Shown here in pieces: positions 16,652 to 26,460 of a DNA stretch of 34,535 bases. Both the position numbers and the translations under genes were made by a program. The first letter of the stretch is position 1. Every line of letters begins with the position of its first letter. The DNA comes from an uncultured Rhodospirillales bacterium. GTDB taxonomy: Bacteria; Pseudomonadota; Alphaproteobacteria; Azospirillales; Azospirillaceae. The notes below the pieces were generated by a model. The model made no database searches. It had not been told where the DNA came from and worked only from the letters and a program-made list of their open reading frames with translations. Location: assembly GCA_903931735.1 (NCBI GenBank), contig CAIZDL010000218.1, positions 1-34,535 of the forward strand, given 5' to 3'.

Positions 16652-17152
16652 CTAAGCCGCCTTCAAGAGCACCTGCTCCAACCGTTCGGTCGCTTTAATT
16701 TCGTCGATCTTTTCCACCGCAGCCAGTTCGCGGGCCAATCGCTCCAGCGCCGCCTGATAAATCTGGCGCTCGCTATAGGATTGATCACACTGATCACCAC
16801 CGCGATAAAGATCGCGCACCACCTCGGCAATAGAAACCGGATCGCCTGAGTTAATTTTTGCTTCGTATTCTTGAGCCCGACGGCTCCACATAGTCCGACG
16901 GACGCGAGACCTGCCTTGAAGCGTCTCCAGCGCCACCTTGATTCGGTCTTTTGTGCTGAGTCGACGCAGCCCCGAATTTTTGGCTTTTGCCACCGGCACC
17001 TTGAGCGTCATCCGCTCTTTTTCAAAGGTGATGGCGTAAAGTGTCACCTCTTGCCCGGCAATTTGATGCGTCTCCACACCCTCGACACGACCAACGCCAT
17101 GGGCCGGGTAAACAACAAAGTCTCCGGCCAGAAACTCTAGCTTGTGCGACAT
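16652..17152 (-). CDS. carD: CarD-family transcriptional regulator
   Basis: CarD/CdnL proteins bind the RNA polymerase beta subunit and stabilise open promoter complexes, especially at rRNA promoters. The 166-aa protein has the N-terminal Tudor-like RNA-polymerase-interaction domain (FLAGDFVVYPAHGVGRVEGVE, LYAITFEKERMTLKVPV). A helical DNA-binding part follows with TMWSRRAQEYEAKINSGD and VRDLYR. An ATG start gives MSHKLEFLAGDF. It lies downstream of fdxA on the same strand, a common alphaproteobacterial arrangement, but separated by an unusually long 349-bp spacer. A strong terminator follows it. Confidence 0.93.
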   Translation of the reverse strand: MSHKLEFLAGDFVVYPAHGVGRVEGVETHQIAGQEVTLYAITFEKERMTLKVPVAKAKNSGLRRLSTKDRIKVALETLQGRSRVRRTMWSRRAQEYEAKINSGDPVSIAEVVRDLYRGGDQCDQSYSERQIYQAALERLARELAAVEKIDEIKATERLEQVLLKAA

Positions 17153-17501
17153 TCTGATTGGCTCTCACTGTGTGCGATTAGCACCGCGGTTGACCAAGTT
17201 CCCAAACGCCCCATCCGGAGCACCGGCGTGGGGTCTTCGGCCTATCGGCTTTCCTCCGGCTCCCGCCGGGCTACGCTTTACGCAGCGCCACATGCACGCT
17301 CACCGCCCTCGCTTTCGGGGCATGAGCCACACGCCTGGGTCACCGCTTTCGAGGTCCTGTATAGCCTATATGTCGCTAAAGTTACATAGTAATGATGCCA
17401 CAGCCCTCCCCCCCGGGCGAACAACCCGGCGATGGCTGACGTGCGCTAATCGCATGGCACAGCCATCACTGGGCGGCGCGCGTTTATTATTCCGAGACTG
17501 A
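17153..17501. other. 349-bp spacer between fdxA and carD with nested hairpins
   Basis: No convincing gene is seen. The longest frame (plus strand, 119 codons) has no ribosome binding site or recognisable protein. The segment holds a hairpin with arms GATGGCTG (17431-17438) and CAGCCATC (17461-17468), with an inner TGCG/CGCA stem. A CCGGG/CCCGG hairpin lies beside it at about 17413-17430. A distant 10-bp inverted pair, TGCGATTAGC (17173-17182) and GCTAATCGCA (17445-17454), brackets most of the spacer. On the minus strand these would follow fdxA and precede carD, so they may end the fdxA transcript or form a carD leader. Confidence 0.5.
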
Positions 17502-17834
17502 TTAGCTGCCCGGCTTTTCGCTGAAGAACTTCTCAAACTTTCCAGCAACACCCTTAAAGCTATCCGCGTCCGCAGGCGCGTCCTTCTTTTTTGTGATGTT
17601 GGGCCACTCGGACGAATACTTGCGATTTACATCAGCAAATTTCGCAGCGGCGCTATCAGTGTCAGGAGAAATCGCTTCTGCCGGGCATTCAGGCTCACAA
17701 ACACCGCAATCAATGCACTCATCTGGATTGATGACGAGCATGTTCTCGCCCTCATAGAAGCAATCGACCGGGCAGACTTCAACGCAATCAGTGTACTTGC
17801 ACTTGATGCATTGTTCCCCAACGACGTAGGCCAT
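17502..17834 (-). CDS. fdxA: Seven-iron ferredoxin FdxA (3Fe-4S/4Fe-4S)
   Basis: This 110-aa low-potential ferredoxin has cysteines at residues 9, 12, 17, 21, 25, 40, 43, 46 and 50. The spacing matches the Azotobacter FdI type, offset by one residue. Cys 9, 17 and 50 would hold the 3Fe-4S cluster and Cys 21, 40, 43 and 46 the 4Fe-4S cluster. The start [17 protein letters not shown] is preceded by GGAGAAC. A longer in-frame extension is not family-like. The C-terminal tail after residue 60 is the usual extension of this class. ubiA lies 147 bp upstream and carD downstream, all on the minus strand. Confidence 0.95.
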   Translation of the reverse strand: MAYVVGEQCIKCKYTDCVEVCPVDCFYEGENMLVINPDECIDCGVCEPECPAEAISPDTDSAAAKFADVNRKYSSEWPNITKKKDAPADADSFKGVAGKFEKFFSEKPGS

Positions 17835-17981
17835 TACAGTTCTCCGATGCTTTTGCCTAGCGACAATCCGCTTCGCATTCGTTGTTACACTAAAGCGCCC
17901 GGACGGACAGAGGGCCTCACACGGACTTGCTTTTTCATTCCCTAGCACGCCGGCAACGCCTTCGGCAACCCCCGGCCAGGG

Positions 17982-18920
17982 TCAACCAGACAGCGGCAAA
18001 TTCCCCGCAACCAACCCTGCCAAAATAAACCAACCGAACCAACGATTAGATTTAAACCTAAGCAGGCAATCGGCAGGGTCGTCGAGATCCCACGACCACA
18101 ATTGCCACGCCAACTGCCCAGCCCCAAGCCCGAGCCCAACCAAAAACAGGGCATTAAGCCCGGCCAGCCAGCCGGCCATGCCAATCCCCACCACCGTCGC
18201 TGCATAAAACCCGGCGATCCACGGCCGGCTCTGACAGCCCAGCCGCCGCGCGGAAGACTTAACCCCAATCCGGGCGTCGTCCTCTTTATCCTGGTGGGCA
18301 TAGATGGTGTCATAGCCGAGGGTCCAGGCAATTCCGGCGCCATAAAGCACCAAGGCGGGCAGCGCCAGCCCATCACGGACCGCCGCCCATCCCATCAGCG
18401 CGCCCCAATTAAAGGCCAGCCCAAGAAACGCCTGGGGCCACCATGTAATGCGCTTCATCAATGGGTAGGTGAACACCAAAACCAGCGAGGCAACGCCAAG
18501 ACCAATCGCCATTGGCACGAGTTGGAGCAAGACCAAAAGCCCGAGCCCCATTTGAAGCGCCATAAAAAACAACGCCTGCCGCACCGTAACCTGCCCGCTG
18601 GGAATGGGCCGCCCCCGTGTCCGCTCGACCTGGGCATCAAGATCGCGGTCAAGGATATCGTTGACGGTACACCCAGCCCCGCGCATCACCACGGCGCCAA
18701 CGCCAAACAACAGCGCCAGCCAAAGCCAACGCCGGTCCGGCCAGCCAGGAAAGGCCAGCGCCAAGCTCCACCAACAGGGAAACAGTAGCAGCCACGTCCC
18801 AATCGGCCGATCAAGCCGGGCCAGCCGAAAATAAGGCCGAAACGGCACCGGCAGACAGCGCTCCAGCCAGGAGCCATAGCAAATGTCGGTGTGGCCGCCT
18901 AACCCGTCGAAATTCCCCAT
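17982..18920 (-). CDS. ubiA: 4-hydroxybenzoate polyprenyltransferase UbiA
   Basis: UbiA attaches the polyprenyl chain to 4-hydroxybenzoate in ubiquinone synthesis, within the inner membrane. Both Mg-prenyl diphosphate motifs are present: NDILDRDLD (about residues 87-95) and the second one in YAHQDKEDD (about 208-215). The protein has the expected eight to nine hydrophobic helices, for example TWLLLFPCWWSLALAF, ALFFMALQMGLGLLVLL and IAGFYAATVVGIGMAGWLAG. I chose the ATG giving MGNFDGLGGHTD (312 aa). An upstream in-frame TTG at 19007 would add 29 residues without family resemblance. It is the first of three minus-strand genes ubiA, fdxA and carD, but wide spacers suggest separate promoters. Confidence 0.93.
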   Translation of the reverse strand: MGNFDGLGGHTDICYGSWLERCLPVPFRPYFRLARLDRPIGTWLLLFPCWWSLALAFPGWPDRRWLWLALLFGVGAVVMRGAGCTVNDILDRDLDAQVERTRGRPIPSGQVTVRQALFFMALQMGLGLLVLLQLVPMAIGLGVASLVLVFTYPLMKRITWWPQAFLGLAFNWGALMGWAAVRDGLALPALVLYGAGIAWTLGYDTIYAHQDKEDDARIGVKSSARRLGCQSRPWIAGFYAATVVGIGMAGWLAGLNALFLVGLGLGAGQLAWQLWSWDLDDPADCLLRFKSNRWFGWFILAGLVAGNLPLSG

Positions 18921-19020
18921 GATGTCCGAATTCCGATCGGGGTGATTCGCGCCCCCGGCCAAGACAACCAGCGCGGCGGAGCTGCCCCGGCCGCGCTTCC
19001 CCAACAAACAGAAAGAAGGA

Positions 19021-19245
19021 TCAGCGCTTCAGGCCGAAGCTTCCGAACCGCTTGTTGAACTTGGCGATCTGGCCGCCGGTGTCCAAAAGCCTCTGCACGC
19101 CGGTCCAGGCCGGATGCGACTTGGGGTCGACGTCCAGCCGCAACGTATCGCCGGCTTTGCCATAGGTGCTGCGCGTCTTAAACGTCGAGCCATCGGTCAT
19201 CACGATATTGATCTCGTGATAATCGGGGTGAATGTCAGCCTTCAT
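19021..19245 (-). CDS. rpmE: 50S ribosomal protein bL31
   Basis: The 74-aa protein starts [19 protein letters not shown] and ends with [13 protein letters not shown], the bL31 pattern. It has no cysteines, so it is the zinc-independent (C-minus) form, with the central insertion common in alphaproteobacteria. I chose the ATG at 19245 because the upstream extension does not fit bL31. A good promoter lies 29 bp upstream. The gene stands alone, between ubiA and the repeat-rich gene. Confidence 0.95.
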   Translation of the reverse strand: MKADIHPDYHEINIVMTDGSTFKTRSTYGKAGDTLRLDVDPKSHPAWTGVQRLLDTGGQIAKFNKRFGSFGLKR

Positions 19246-19273
19246 GTCGAATATCCCCAGAAAACGGTTGCGC

Positions 19274-19302
19274 GTTATACCCAACGACACGGGCGGACGC
19301 AA
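19274..19302 (-). promoter_or_regulatory. Sigma-70 promoter of rpmE
   Basis: On the minus strand TTGCGT (19302-19297) and TATAAC (19279-19274) are separated by exactly 17 bp and lie 29 bp before the rpmE ATG. Confidence 0.6.
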
Positions 19303-19352
19303 CAGCTTCCGTATCGGACAGTGCCACTTATGCCAGCCCTTTTCGAAAAAGG

Positions 19353-20561
19353 CTAGCCCACCGGCCGGCGGTTGAGAATCTTGGGCGCCGTGGGCGGGCC
19401 GAGCGGCTTGACCACCGACGGCTTGGCCGGCGCCGGAGGCGGCGCCTGCTTCTGCGCCGCGGCGGTTGACCGTTGCTGAGCCGACCCCAGCCGTTGACTG
19501 ATCGCGGAAGGCTGGCGCGGCGCCTGCTGGGGCTCATCGCCAAACAACCAACGCTTGGCGCTCTGAAGGCTGCTGTCGAGCGCTGCCGCCACCGGCGAGG
19601 CCAATTGCTGGCGCGCAGCCGACACGGTTGCCACCAACCGCTCACACTCGGCCTTATGATGCTCATGCAAACGCTGACGCTCGGCGCCATGATGCTCGAT
19701 CAGCCGAGAAACCTCGGCGCGCGACGCCTCCAACTGAGCGCGCAAGTCGCCAACCCGATTGCGCAGCTCATCAACCGTCGCATCGGCGGCAACCAAATTC
19801 CCCGCCGTCTGTTCCTGCTCCCGGGCCGCAACGGCGCGTTCTTGCAGCCGCTCCTGCTCAACACGGAGCAGGCTGGCCCGCAATTGCTCGTTCAGCCGGT
19901 CTTTTTCCGCGATCAGCCGGTCTTTTTCAGCCAAAGACGCCAACAACCCATCAACCACCGGCTGATGCACCGACTGAACGGGGGGAACGGGGGCCGAAAC
20001 GACCGGAGGCAAGCTTTCCGACACGGCCTTGACCACGGCCGGCTCTACCGGAGACTCGACGACCGCCACCGCCTCGCAAGCCGGACTCTCCGCCACCGCC
20101 TCAAGCACAGCCGCCGGGACCTCAGGCGCAGCCACAGACGCCGCTTCAAACACCGGCTCTAACGCGGGCACCGGCTCTAACGCGGGCACCGGCTCTAACG
20201 CGGGCACCGGCTCTAACGCGGGCACGGACTCCGGCGGGGCCACAGGAGCCACGGCCACAGCATCAAGCGCGGGCGGCACCTCAGCCACAGGCACGCAAGC
20301 CTCGGCCACAGGCGCCGGGGCGACAACCACAGGCGCAGGAACGTCGGCCACACCGGCCGGAGTCGGCTGCGCCGCCACCACCTCGACGACAGGCACAAGC
20401 ACAGGTGCCGCCACCGGAACAACCACGGGAACCGGCGGAATCCCTGGCTGATCCTCGTGACCGTGGCGACCATGAATCAAAGCCGGGACCGCTTCGCCCT
20501 TGGTTGCAAGGCGCGATTTACGCACCACCGACTCGGGACCCAGAGAAGGCCGCTTGCTCAT
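19353..20561 (-). CDS. Repeat-rich coiled-coil protein coupled to ParA-like ATPase
   Basis: I do not recognise the 402-aa protein as a known family. The first 28 residues are basic ([21 protein letters not shown]). Residues 40-200 are a low-complexity Pro/Ala/Val/Glu region, probably disordered, with four exact VPALEP repeats (113-136). Residues 205-322 form a strong coiled coil with [12 protein letters not shown] and many Leu/Glu/Arg heptads. A short ordered-looking KRWLFGDEP (336-344) is followed by a basic Pro/Ala/Gln tail. Its ATG overlaps the ParA-like stop codon (ATGA), so the two are translationally coupled. A basic N-terminus plus coiled coil beside an orphan ParA ATPase suggests a partner or adaptor that stimulates the ATPase and binds a cargo. 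That role is inference. Confidence 0.78.
   Translation of the reverse strand: MSKRPSLGPESVVRKSRLATKGEAVPALIHGRHGHEDQPGIPPVPVVVPVAAPVLVPVVEVVAAQPTPAGVADVPAPVVVAPAPVAEACVPVAEVPPALDAVAVAPVAPPESVPALEPVPALEPVPALEPVPALEPVFEAASVAAPEVPAAVLEAVAESPACEAVAVVESPVEPAVVKAVSESLPPVVSAPVPPVQSVHQPVVDGLLASLAEKDRLIAEKDRLNEQLRASLLRVEQERLQERAVAAREQEQTAGNLVAADATVDELRNRVGDLRAQLEASRAEVSRLIEHHGAERQRLHEHHKAECERLVATVSAARQQLASPVAAALDSSLQSAKRWLFGDEPQQAPRQPSAISQRLGSAQQRSTAAAQKQAPPPAPAKPSVVKPLGPPTAPKILNRRPVG
20151..20222. repeat. Four perfect 18-bp tandem repeats
   Basis: The unit CACCGGCTCTAACGCGGG is repeated four times without a mismatch and encodes VPALEP on the minus strand. Perfect identity at synonymous positions indicates recent slippage or homogenisation. 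Because the unit is a multiple of three, copy number can change without breaking the frame. Confidence 0.92.
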
Positions 20562-21193
20562 TGCCTCGGCTCCCCTTTATTCATTCGCTTGCTGATGACC
20601 TGCCAAAGTTCGGAGATTTCCGCTGCGGCCTTCCCTTTCGGGTCGATTTCGCCCGCCGTCCGCCCGTCGATCATGGCGGTGGGGAAGTCGACGCGATCAT
20701 AAATCGTGGCAGCCACCCGGCCATGCTGGGCCAGGGCGGTCAAGGTCTGCTGGACCAGCCGCGCCTTGGGCTTGGCCGAATTGATCACAAAAAAGAACGG
20801 CTTGGCGCCAGCATGATCGATCAGATCGAGGGTCGCGCCAATCGATGCCAGATCAATCGGCGAAGGCCGGGTCGGCACCACCACCATATCGGCCAGATCA
20901 AGCACCGATGAAATCGTAGCCGTGATGGCGGGCGGCGTATCGATCACCACCAGCTTAAAGCCATCGGCTTCCAGATCGGCCAGCGTTGCTGCCAACTCCG
21001 CGATTGTCGTACTCGCCATCGCCGGCTGCTCGGCCTTGCGCAAATTCCACGCGCCGGCCAGGGACCCTTGCGGATCGACGTCGACCATCACCACCGGCCC
21101 GGCGCCCGCCTCCTGAGCGGCGACGGCGAGGTGGAGAGCAAGCGTTGTCTTGCCGACCCCGCCCTTTTGAGATGCCAGCACCAGTTTCCGCAT
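20558..21193 (-). CDS. Small ParA/MinD-type ATPase (orphan)
   Basis: This 211-aa deviant Walker ATPase has KGGVGKTT at residues 10-17, with the signature lysine at 10. The switch region is DVDPQGS (38-44) and the Walker B-like segment LVVIDTPP spans 81-88. It lacks an N-terminal helix-turn-helix, like the short chromosomal ParA homologues that position chemotaxis clusters, carboxysomes and other cargos on the nucleoid. No parB, parS-like repeat or replication gene is nearby, so plasmid partition is unlikely. The next gene, a coiled-coil protein, overlaps its stop codon by 4 bp and is the probable partner. A promoter is predicted about 30 bp upstream of the ATG. Confidence 0.9.
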   Translation of the reverse strand: MRKLVLASQKGGVGKTTLALHLAVAAQEAGAGPVVMVDVDPQGSLAGAWNLRKAEQPAMASTTIAELAATLADLEADGFKLVVIDTPPAITATISSVLDLADMVVVPTRPSPIDLASIGATLDLIDHAGAKPFFFVINSAKPKARLVQQTLTALAQHGRVAATIYDRVDFPTAMIDGRTAGEIDPKGKAAAEISELWQVISKRMNKGEPRQ

Positions 21194-21225
21194 GGTGTGT
21201 CTTCGCCTTTCGGGTGGCCCTAGGT

Positions 21226-21254
21226 AGAGTAGCGCGGCTGCGCGTCAGCCGCAA
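21226..21254 (-). promoter_or_regulatory. Candidate promoter of the ParA-like/coiled-coil pair
   Basis: On the minus strand TTGCGG (21254-21249) and TACTCT (21231-21226) are separated by 17 bp. The spacer contains a hairpin with arms GCGGCTG and CAGCCGC (21234-21252). It lies in the 130-bp gap after the methyltransferase gene, so the pair can be transcribed independently. Confidence 0.42.
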
Positions 21255-22915
21255 CCGGAACCTTAGCACCCACACCAGAATGCACCCCCGCGCAAAACGA
21301 CGCGGCCGACAGGAAAAGCACAATCAGGCCGAACAACAAGGGGACGCCGCCAGCACTCCCTTCAACGGCAAGCGTTTAAGTTCGCCCGGCTCCAACTTAT
21401 GGAGCCCGCCGCCATAGACGCGCCCGGCCGCAATCAACCCCGCCGCCCCCATACTATTCAGGCCGCGCCACAGCCGATCGATTAGCGCCGGGTCTGCCGC
21501 AAGGTCCGCTTTTGGATAGAGCAGCAGATAAACATTGGGCGCAATTGCCCGCGAATAATTGCGTAAAAAGCGAAACGGTGCTGCACCACGCCCCATATAA
21601 GTGCAGAGCAAGGGTGGCGGCGCCCGACGGTCTTGGGCATACCACGGCGTCCGGTGCCGGCAGAGATAGCGCTCCGAAACGGCCGGCACCCCGCTGTCAA
21701 GGTAACGCCCCAACGCCGGGTAACGCTCGGCAAGATCGGGCATCGGCAACCGGCAATCCAGCAAATAGAGGCGGTTATCGAGTTGCGGCAGCCCCTCGGC
21801 ATCGGCACGGATCTCCAACACCTCCGGCCCCAGGCCGCGCGGACCCGGCAAAATCGGCTGAAAGCACTCAAACGGCAGCCCAAGCTGGGCGATTTTGGCC
21901 TCGTTCAAAATAAAGAAGCGATTATCGCCGGTGGCCACGCCGCGCTTGATCTCAAACAAATCGCCCAACGTCGCCCCAGACTCCGACTCTGTCCCCGACT
22001 CGGCCTCCGCCTCAGGCGAAAACGCCCCGCACCTCCATTTTGGCGCAAGACGCAACCGCTCGGCCGGAACGCGCTCGCTCAGGCGCGGTGCCGCAATCGA
22101 CCCGCCCGAAGTAAAGCGCACACAATGACCGGCAGGCGGCGGAGCGTGACGCCACCACAACACCGCCGACGTTACCAGGGCATCGCCAAATTGCACATCA
22201 ACAGGGTGAAACCGATGCAATCGCAAAATGGTCACCCGTTCCGCCAGATACCGGCGAAGGCCCGCACCATAATTAACGTCCATGAACTCCGCTGGCACCA
22301 ACCAAGCGGCGATCGCCCCCGGTGCAGCCCAGCCATGAGCCAGGAGCATGAAGTAGGCATAAAGCCCCGCCAGTCCAGAAAGGCGCACCCCCGCCACCCG
22401 CTCCCCCAACGCCTGAAGGCGCCGCTTATCGGCGGGCTCCAAATGGTGGTGACGAACATAAGGCGGGTTGCAAATGATGAGATTGGGTTGGACCGGAAGA
22501 TTGGGCTGGGTCGAAAAATTGGGCGGGCCGGGGCAAGGCACTTCGGCCCGGGTAAAATCACCAAGGGTCAGATCCAGCCGGCTCCCCCGCCACAACTCCC
22601 GCGCCGGCTCGCCATAGTGAGCGTCAATCTCGAACCCCGCCAGCCCGGCGACCTGACCTGCCGGCACCAACCCCAGCAACGCCGACAAAAAAGCGCCGGT
22701 GCCGAAGGCCGGATCGAGGAACCGAATCGTTTCACCCGCCGGCAACAATGCCAGCGCCCCCGCAACCACCTCCCGCGCTAAAGCCGGAGGCGTCGCGAAC
22801 TGGCCCCGCCGATTGCGATCGAAAAGCGGCCTTCCGGCATCGAGGCAGCCCTGCAAAGCAAGACGGCGCGCTTCACGAACGTCGGCGGGGACCGGGACCG
22901 TTGGAGCAGCCAAAA

Positions 22916-24448
<1,533 letters not shown>

Positions 24449-24555
24449 CGCCGCTCCTCGAGATAACGTAAAACTTCACAGGGGGTTTTATAATGCCGTG
24501 GACATAGCACCAACCGCAGTGCAACGCCAGACCGCGCAACACCACAAAGGCCCTC
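24449..24555. promoter_or_regulatory. Divergent promoter region between pccB and cutA
   Basis: The 107-bp gap has a short A+T-rich core. On the plus strand a perfect TATAAT (24489-24494) could be the cutA -10 element, though no good -35 is seen 17 bp upstream. On the minus strand TTGGTG and TATAAA with a 15-bp spacer is a weak candidate for pccB. The cores overlap, so transcription in the two directions may compete. Confidence 0.35.
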
Positions 24556-24879
24556 GTGATGCCCATGATTTTTGTCTATATCACCACCGCCACCCCCGAC
24601 GAAGCGCGCGCAATCGGGCGGACTCTGATCGATGAAAGGCTGGCCGCCTGCGTCAACATCATCGGCGCGATGACCTCGATTTACCGTTGGGAGGGCGCCA
24701 TCACCGAGGATCAAGAGACCATAATGATCGTCAAAACCCGCGCTGAGCTTTTCAACGATCTCGCCAGCCGGGTTCGAGAGATACATTCTTACCGCGTGCC
24801 CTGTATCGTCGAGATACCACTCGGGCGGATCGAGGGCGGATATCTTGGCTGGCTAACCGCCGAAACAGCACGGACATAA
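24556..24879 (+). CDS. cutA: Divalent-cation tolerance protein CutA
   Basis: This 107-aa protein would form the very stable CutA1 trimer of the cytosol. Its exact function is uncertain, with a reported link to copper tolerance. It carries the family segments VYITTATPDEARAIGRTLIDERLAAC, the signature IYRWEGAITEDQETIMIVKT and YRVPCIVEIP. The frame opens with GTG directly followed by an ATG at 24559, and another ATG is at 24565. AAAGG lies about 10 nt upstream, so initiation at 24556 or 24559 is most likely. Confidence 0.93.
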   Translation: MMPMIFVYITTATPDEARAIGRTLIDERLAACVNIIGAMTSIYRWEGAITEDQETIMIVKTRAELFNDLASRVREIHSYRVPCIVEIPLGRIEGGYLGWLTAETART

Positions 24880-24988
24880 CAGCCCCGCCCCGGGACACAG
24901 GGGGTTACCACTGGCCAAATGCGACCAACCGTCGCATCCTCAACCCGTCGTCGAAATCCCGGCCCGGGGCCGTTCGAAAGGCAAGCGC

Positions 24989-26206
24989 GTGACCGATATC
25001 TCAACCCGGCTTTCAATCGGCTTTTCGTACGTCGGCCATACCTTCATGCATGTGCTGACCGCGCTTTACCTCACGGTGGTTTTGGCGCTGGTGCCGGCCT
25101 GGAACCTTGGCTACGACGAGTTGATCCGGGTCTGGACGCTGGGCTCGCTGATGATCGGCCTGGGGGCGCCGCTGGCCGGTTGGCTTGGCGACCGCTGGAG
25201 CTGCTCACGCATGATGGTGGTGTTCTTTTTGCTCACCGGCGGCGGCTCGATTGCGGCGGGCCTGGCCAGCGAACCTGTTTCCTTAATGGTGGCGCTGGCG
25301 GCGCTCGGGCTCGGCGGCTCGATCTATCATCCGGTCGGCATGTCGTGGCTGGTCAAAAATGCCTCGGATCAGGGCACGGCGCTTGGCTATCAGGGGGTAT
25401 TCGGCAGTATTGGCGTCGCATCGGCGGCACTGGTCGCGGGGACCCTCACGGATTTGTTCTCCTGGCGCTCGGCCTTCCTCATCCCTGGGGTGCTGTGCGT
25501 GACCACCGGGGTTGGGCTCGCGGCCTGCATCGCGCTGGGGCTGGTTTGCGACCGCAAGGCCGATGCCAAGCCTCTGCCAAAAACCAGTCGCAGCGACGCC
25601 GTACGGGCCTTCGTGGTGCTCTCGATGACCATGACTGCGGGCGGGCTGATGTGGAATTCGGTAACAATCTCAATGCCAAAATGGTTCAACGACGGGCTGG
25701 GGCCGGTGATTGGGGGCAGCACGGTCAGCACTGGCGGCCTGGTCACCCTCATCTATTTGGCTGGCGCCCTGCCCCAGCTTTGGGGCGGTCGACTCGCGGA
25801 TCGGTTTCAAGCCCGCACTCTCTATTCATTCTGCCTGCTGGCCCAGGTGCCGCTGGCATTCCTGGCCTCGTTCACCCTAGGCGCGCCGATGCTCGCGCTG
25901 GCGTTAATGCTGGTCAGTTGCCAAAACCTCCAGATTCCCATCGAAAACCTGCTGCTCGCCCGCTTTACCCCCGGCAAATATCGCGGGTTGGCCTATGGCG
26001 CCAAATTCATCCTTACCTTTGGTGTTGGCGCGCTGGCGGTGCAACTGGCTGCGGCCTCATATCGCTGGACCGGAACCTTCGAGGGGCTCTACCTCACCGT
26101 AACCGGCCTTGCCGCCACCGCCTTCCTGGCCTCGCTGCTGCTCCCGGCCGAGCAACGCGCCCTCGCACCACAGCTCGTGTCGGAGCCCGCAGCGGCCTCC
26201 GATTGA
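24989..26206 (+). CDS. Major facilitator superfamily transporter
   Basis: This 405-aa inner-membrane protein has about 12 hydrophobic helices. The MFS loop motif between helices 2 and 3 is present as GWLGDRWSCSRM, and an equivalent GGRLADRF appears in the second half. The segment GGSIYHPVGMSWLV resembles the fosmidomycin-resistance (Fsr) branch, so it may be a drug or small-molecule exporter, but the substrate is unknown. A GTG start is preceded by AAAGGC. The long arginine-rich frame overlapping it on the same strand is a shadow. It lies between cutA and the rpmH cluster. Confidence 0.88.
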   Translation: MTDISTRLSIGFSYVGHTFMHVLTALYLTVVLALVPAWNLGYDELIRVWTLGSLMIGLGAPLAGWLGDRWSCSRMMVVFFLLTGGGSIAAGLASEPVSLMVALAALGLGGSIYHPVGMSWLVKNASDQGTALGYQGVFGSIGVASAALVAGTLTDLFSWRSAFLIPGVLCVTTGVGLAACIALGLVCDRKADAKPLPKTSRSDAVRAFVVLSMTMTAGGLMWNSVTISMPKWFNDGLGPVIGGSTVSTGGLVTLIYLAGALPQLWGGRLADRFQARTLYSFCLLAQVPLAFLASFTLGAPMLALALMLVSCQNLQIPIENLLLARFTPGKYRGLAYGAKFILTFGVGALAVQLAAASYRWTGTFEGLYLTVTGLAATAFLASLLLPAEQRALAPQLVSEPAAASD

Positions 26207-26225
26207 GGTTTATCGGGCAGCTCCA

Positions 26226-26254
26226 TTGACTCGGGCGGCCCGAGCCACTATAGA
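26226..26254 (+). promoter_or_regulatory. Sigma-70 promoter of the rpmH cluster
   Basis: TTGACT (26226-26231) and TATAGA (26249-26254) are separated by exactly 17 bp and lie about 50 bp before rpmH. The perfect palindrome CTCGGGC-G-GCCCGAG (26230-26244) overlaps the end of the -35 and fills the spacer, so a repressor could bind there. It might instead terminate the upstream MFS transcript. Confidence 0.65.
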
Positions 26255-26301
26255 CCATTGGCTTAACCTTTTTGCTTCAGTATTTTGGACGGAGTCTGGT
26301 T

Positions 26302-26436
26302 GTGAAACGTACTTTTCAACCGAGTAAAATCGTACGCAAGCGGCGTCACGGGTTTCGCGCGCGCATGGCCACCGTGGGTGGGCGGCGCATCCTCTCCAAC
26401 CGCCGGGCTCAGGGCCGCAAGCGGCTGTCGGCCTGA
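26302..26436 (+). CDS. rpmH: 50S ribosomal protein bL34
   Basis: This is a 44-aa gene starting with GTG and preceded by GGACGGAG. Translation gives [20 protein letters not shown] and ends with GRKRLSA, the full and highly conserved bL34 sequence. It is followed 24 bp later by rnpA, the near-universal bacterial pairing. It is too short for a typical ORF cut-off. Confidence 0.97.
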   Translation: MKRTFQPSKIVRKRRHGFRARMATVGGRRILSNRRAQGRKRLSA

Positions 26437-26460
26437 GGACTGTCTCCAGCGGGGCGGCTC

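Noticed and set aside
17142-17501. 119-codon plus-strand ORF across the fdxA-carD spacer
   Set aside because: It has no ribosome binding site, starts inside the carD 5' end and resembles no protein I know. I treat the region as non-coding.
20151-20222. CRISPR array
   Set aside because: The 18-bp units are directly contiguous without spacers and lie in a coding frame.
20029-20451. Plus-strand Thr/Gly/Ala repeat ORF (SNAGTG repeats) opposite the coiled-coil gene
   Set aside because: It looks like a repeat surface protein, but it arises from the 18-bp repeat and Pro/Ala codons read on the wrong strand. The minus frame is coupled to the ParA gene.
20558-21193. Plasmid-type parAB partition locus or an integrated replicon
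   Set aside because: There is no ParB, no iterons or parS-like arrays and no replication gene, and the flanking genes are chromosomal housekeeping genes.
21633-22781. 382-codon plus-strand ORF opposite the DNA methyltransferase
   Set aside because: It is basic, low-complexity sequence antisense to a gene with motifs X, I and IV of gamma methyltransferases.
24919-26229. 436-codon plus-strand ORF overlapping the MFS transporter
   Set aside because: It is in a different frame from the transporter, is Arg/Gly-rich, and has no transmembrane pattern or ribosome binding site. The transporter frame has 12 helices and MFS motifs.
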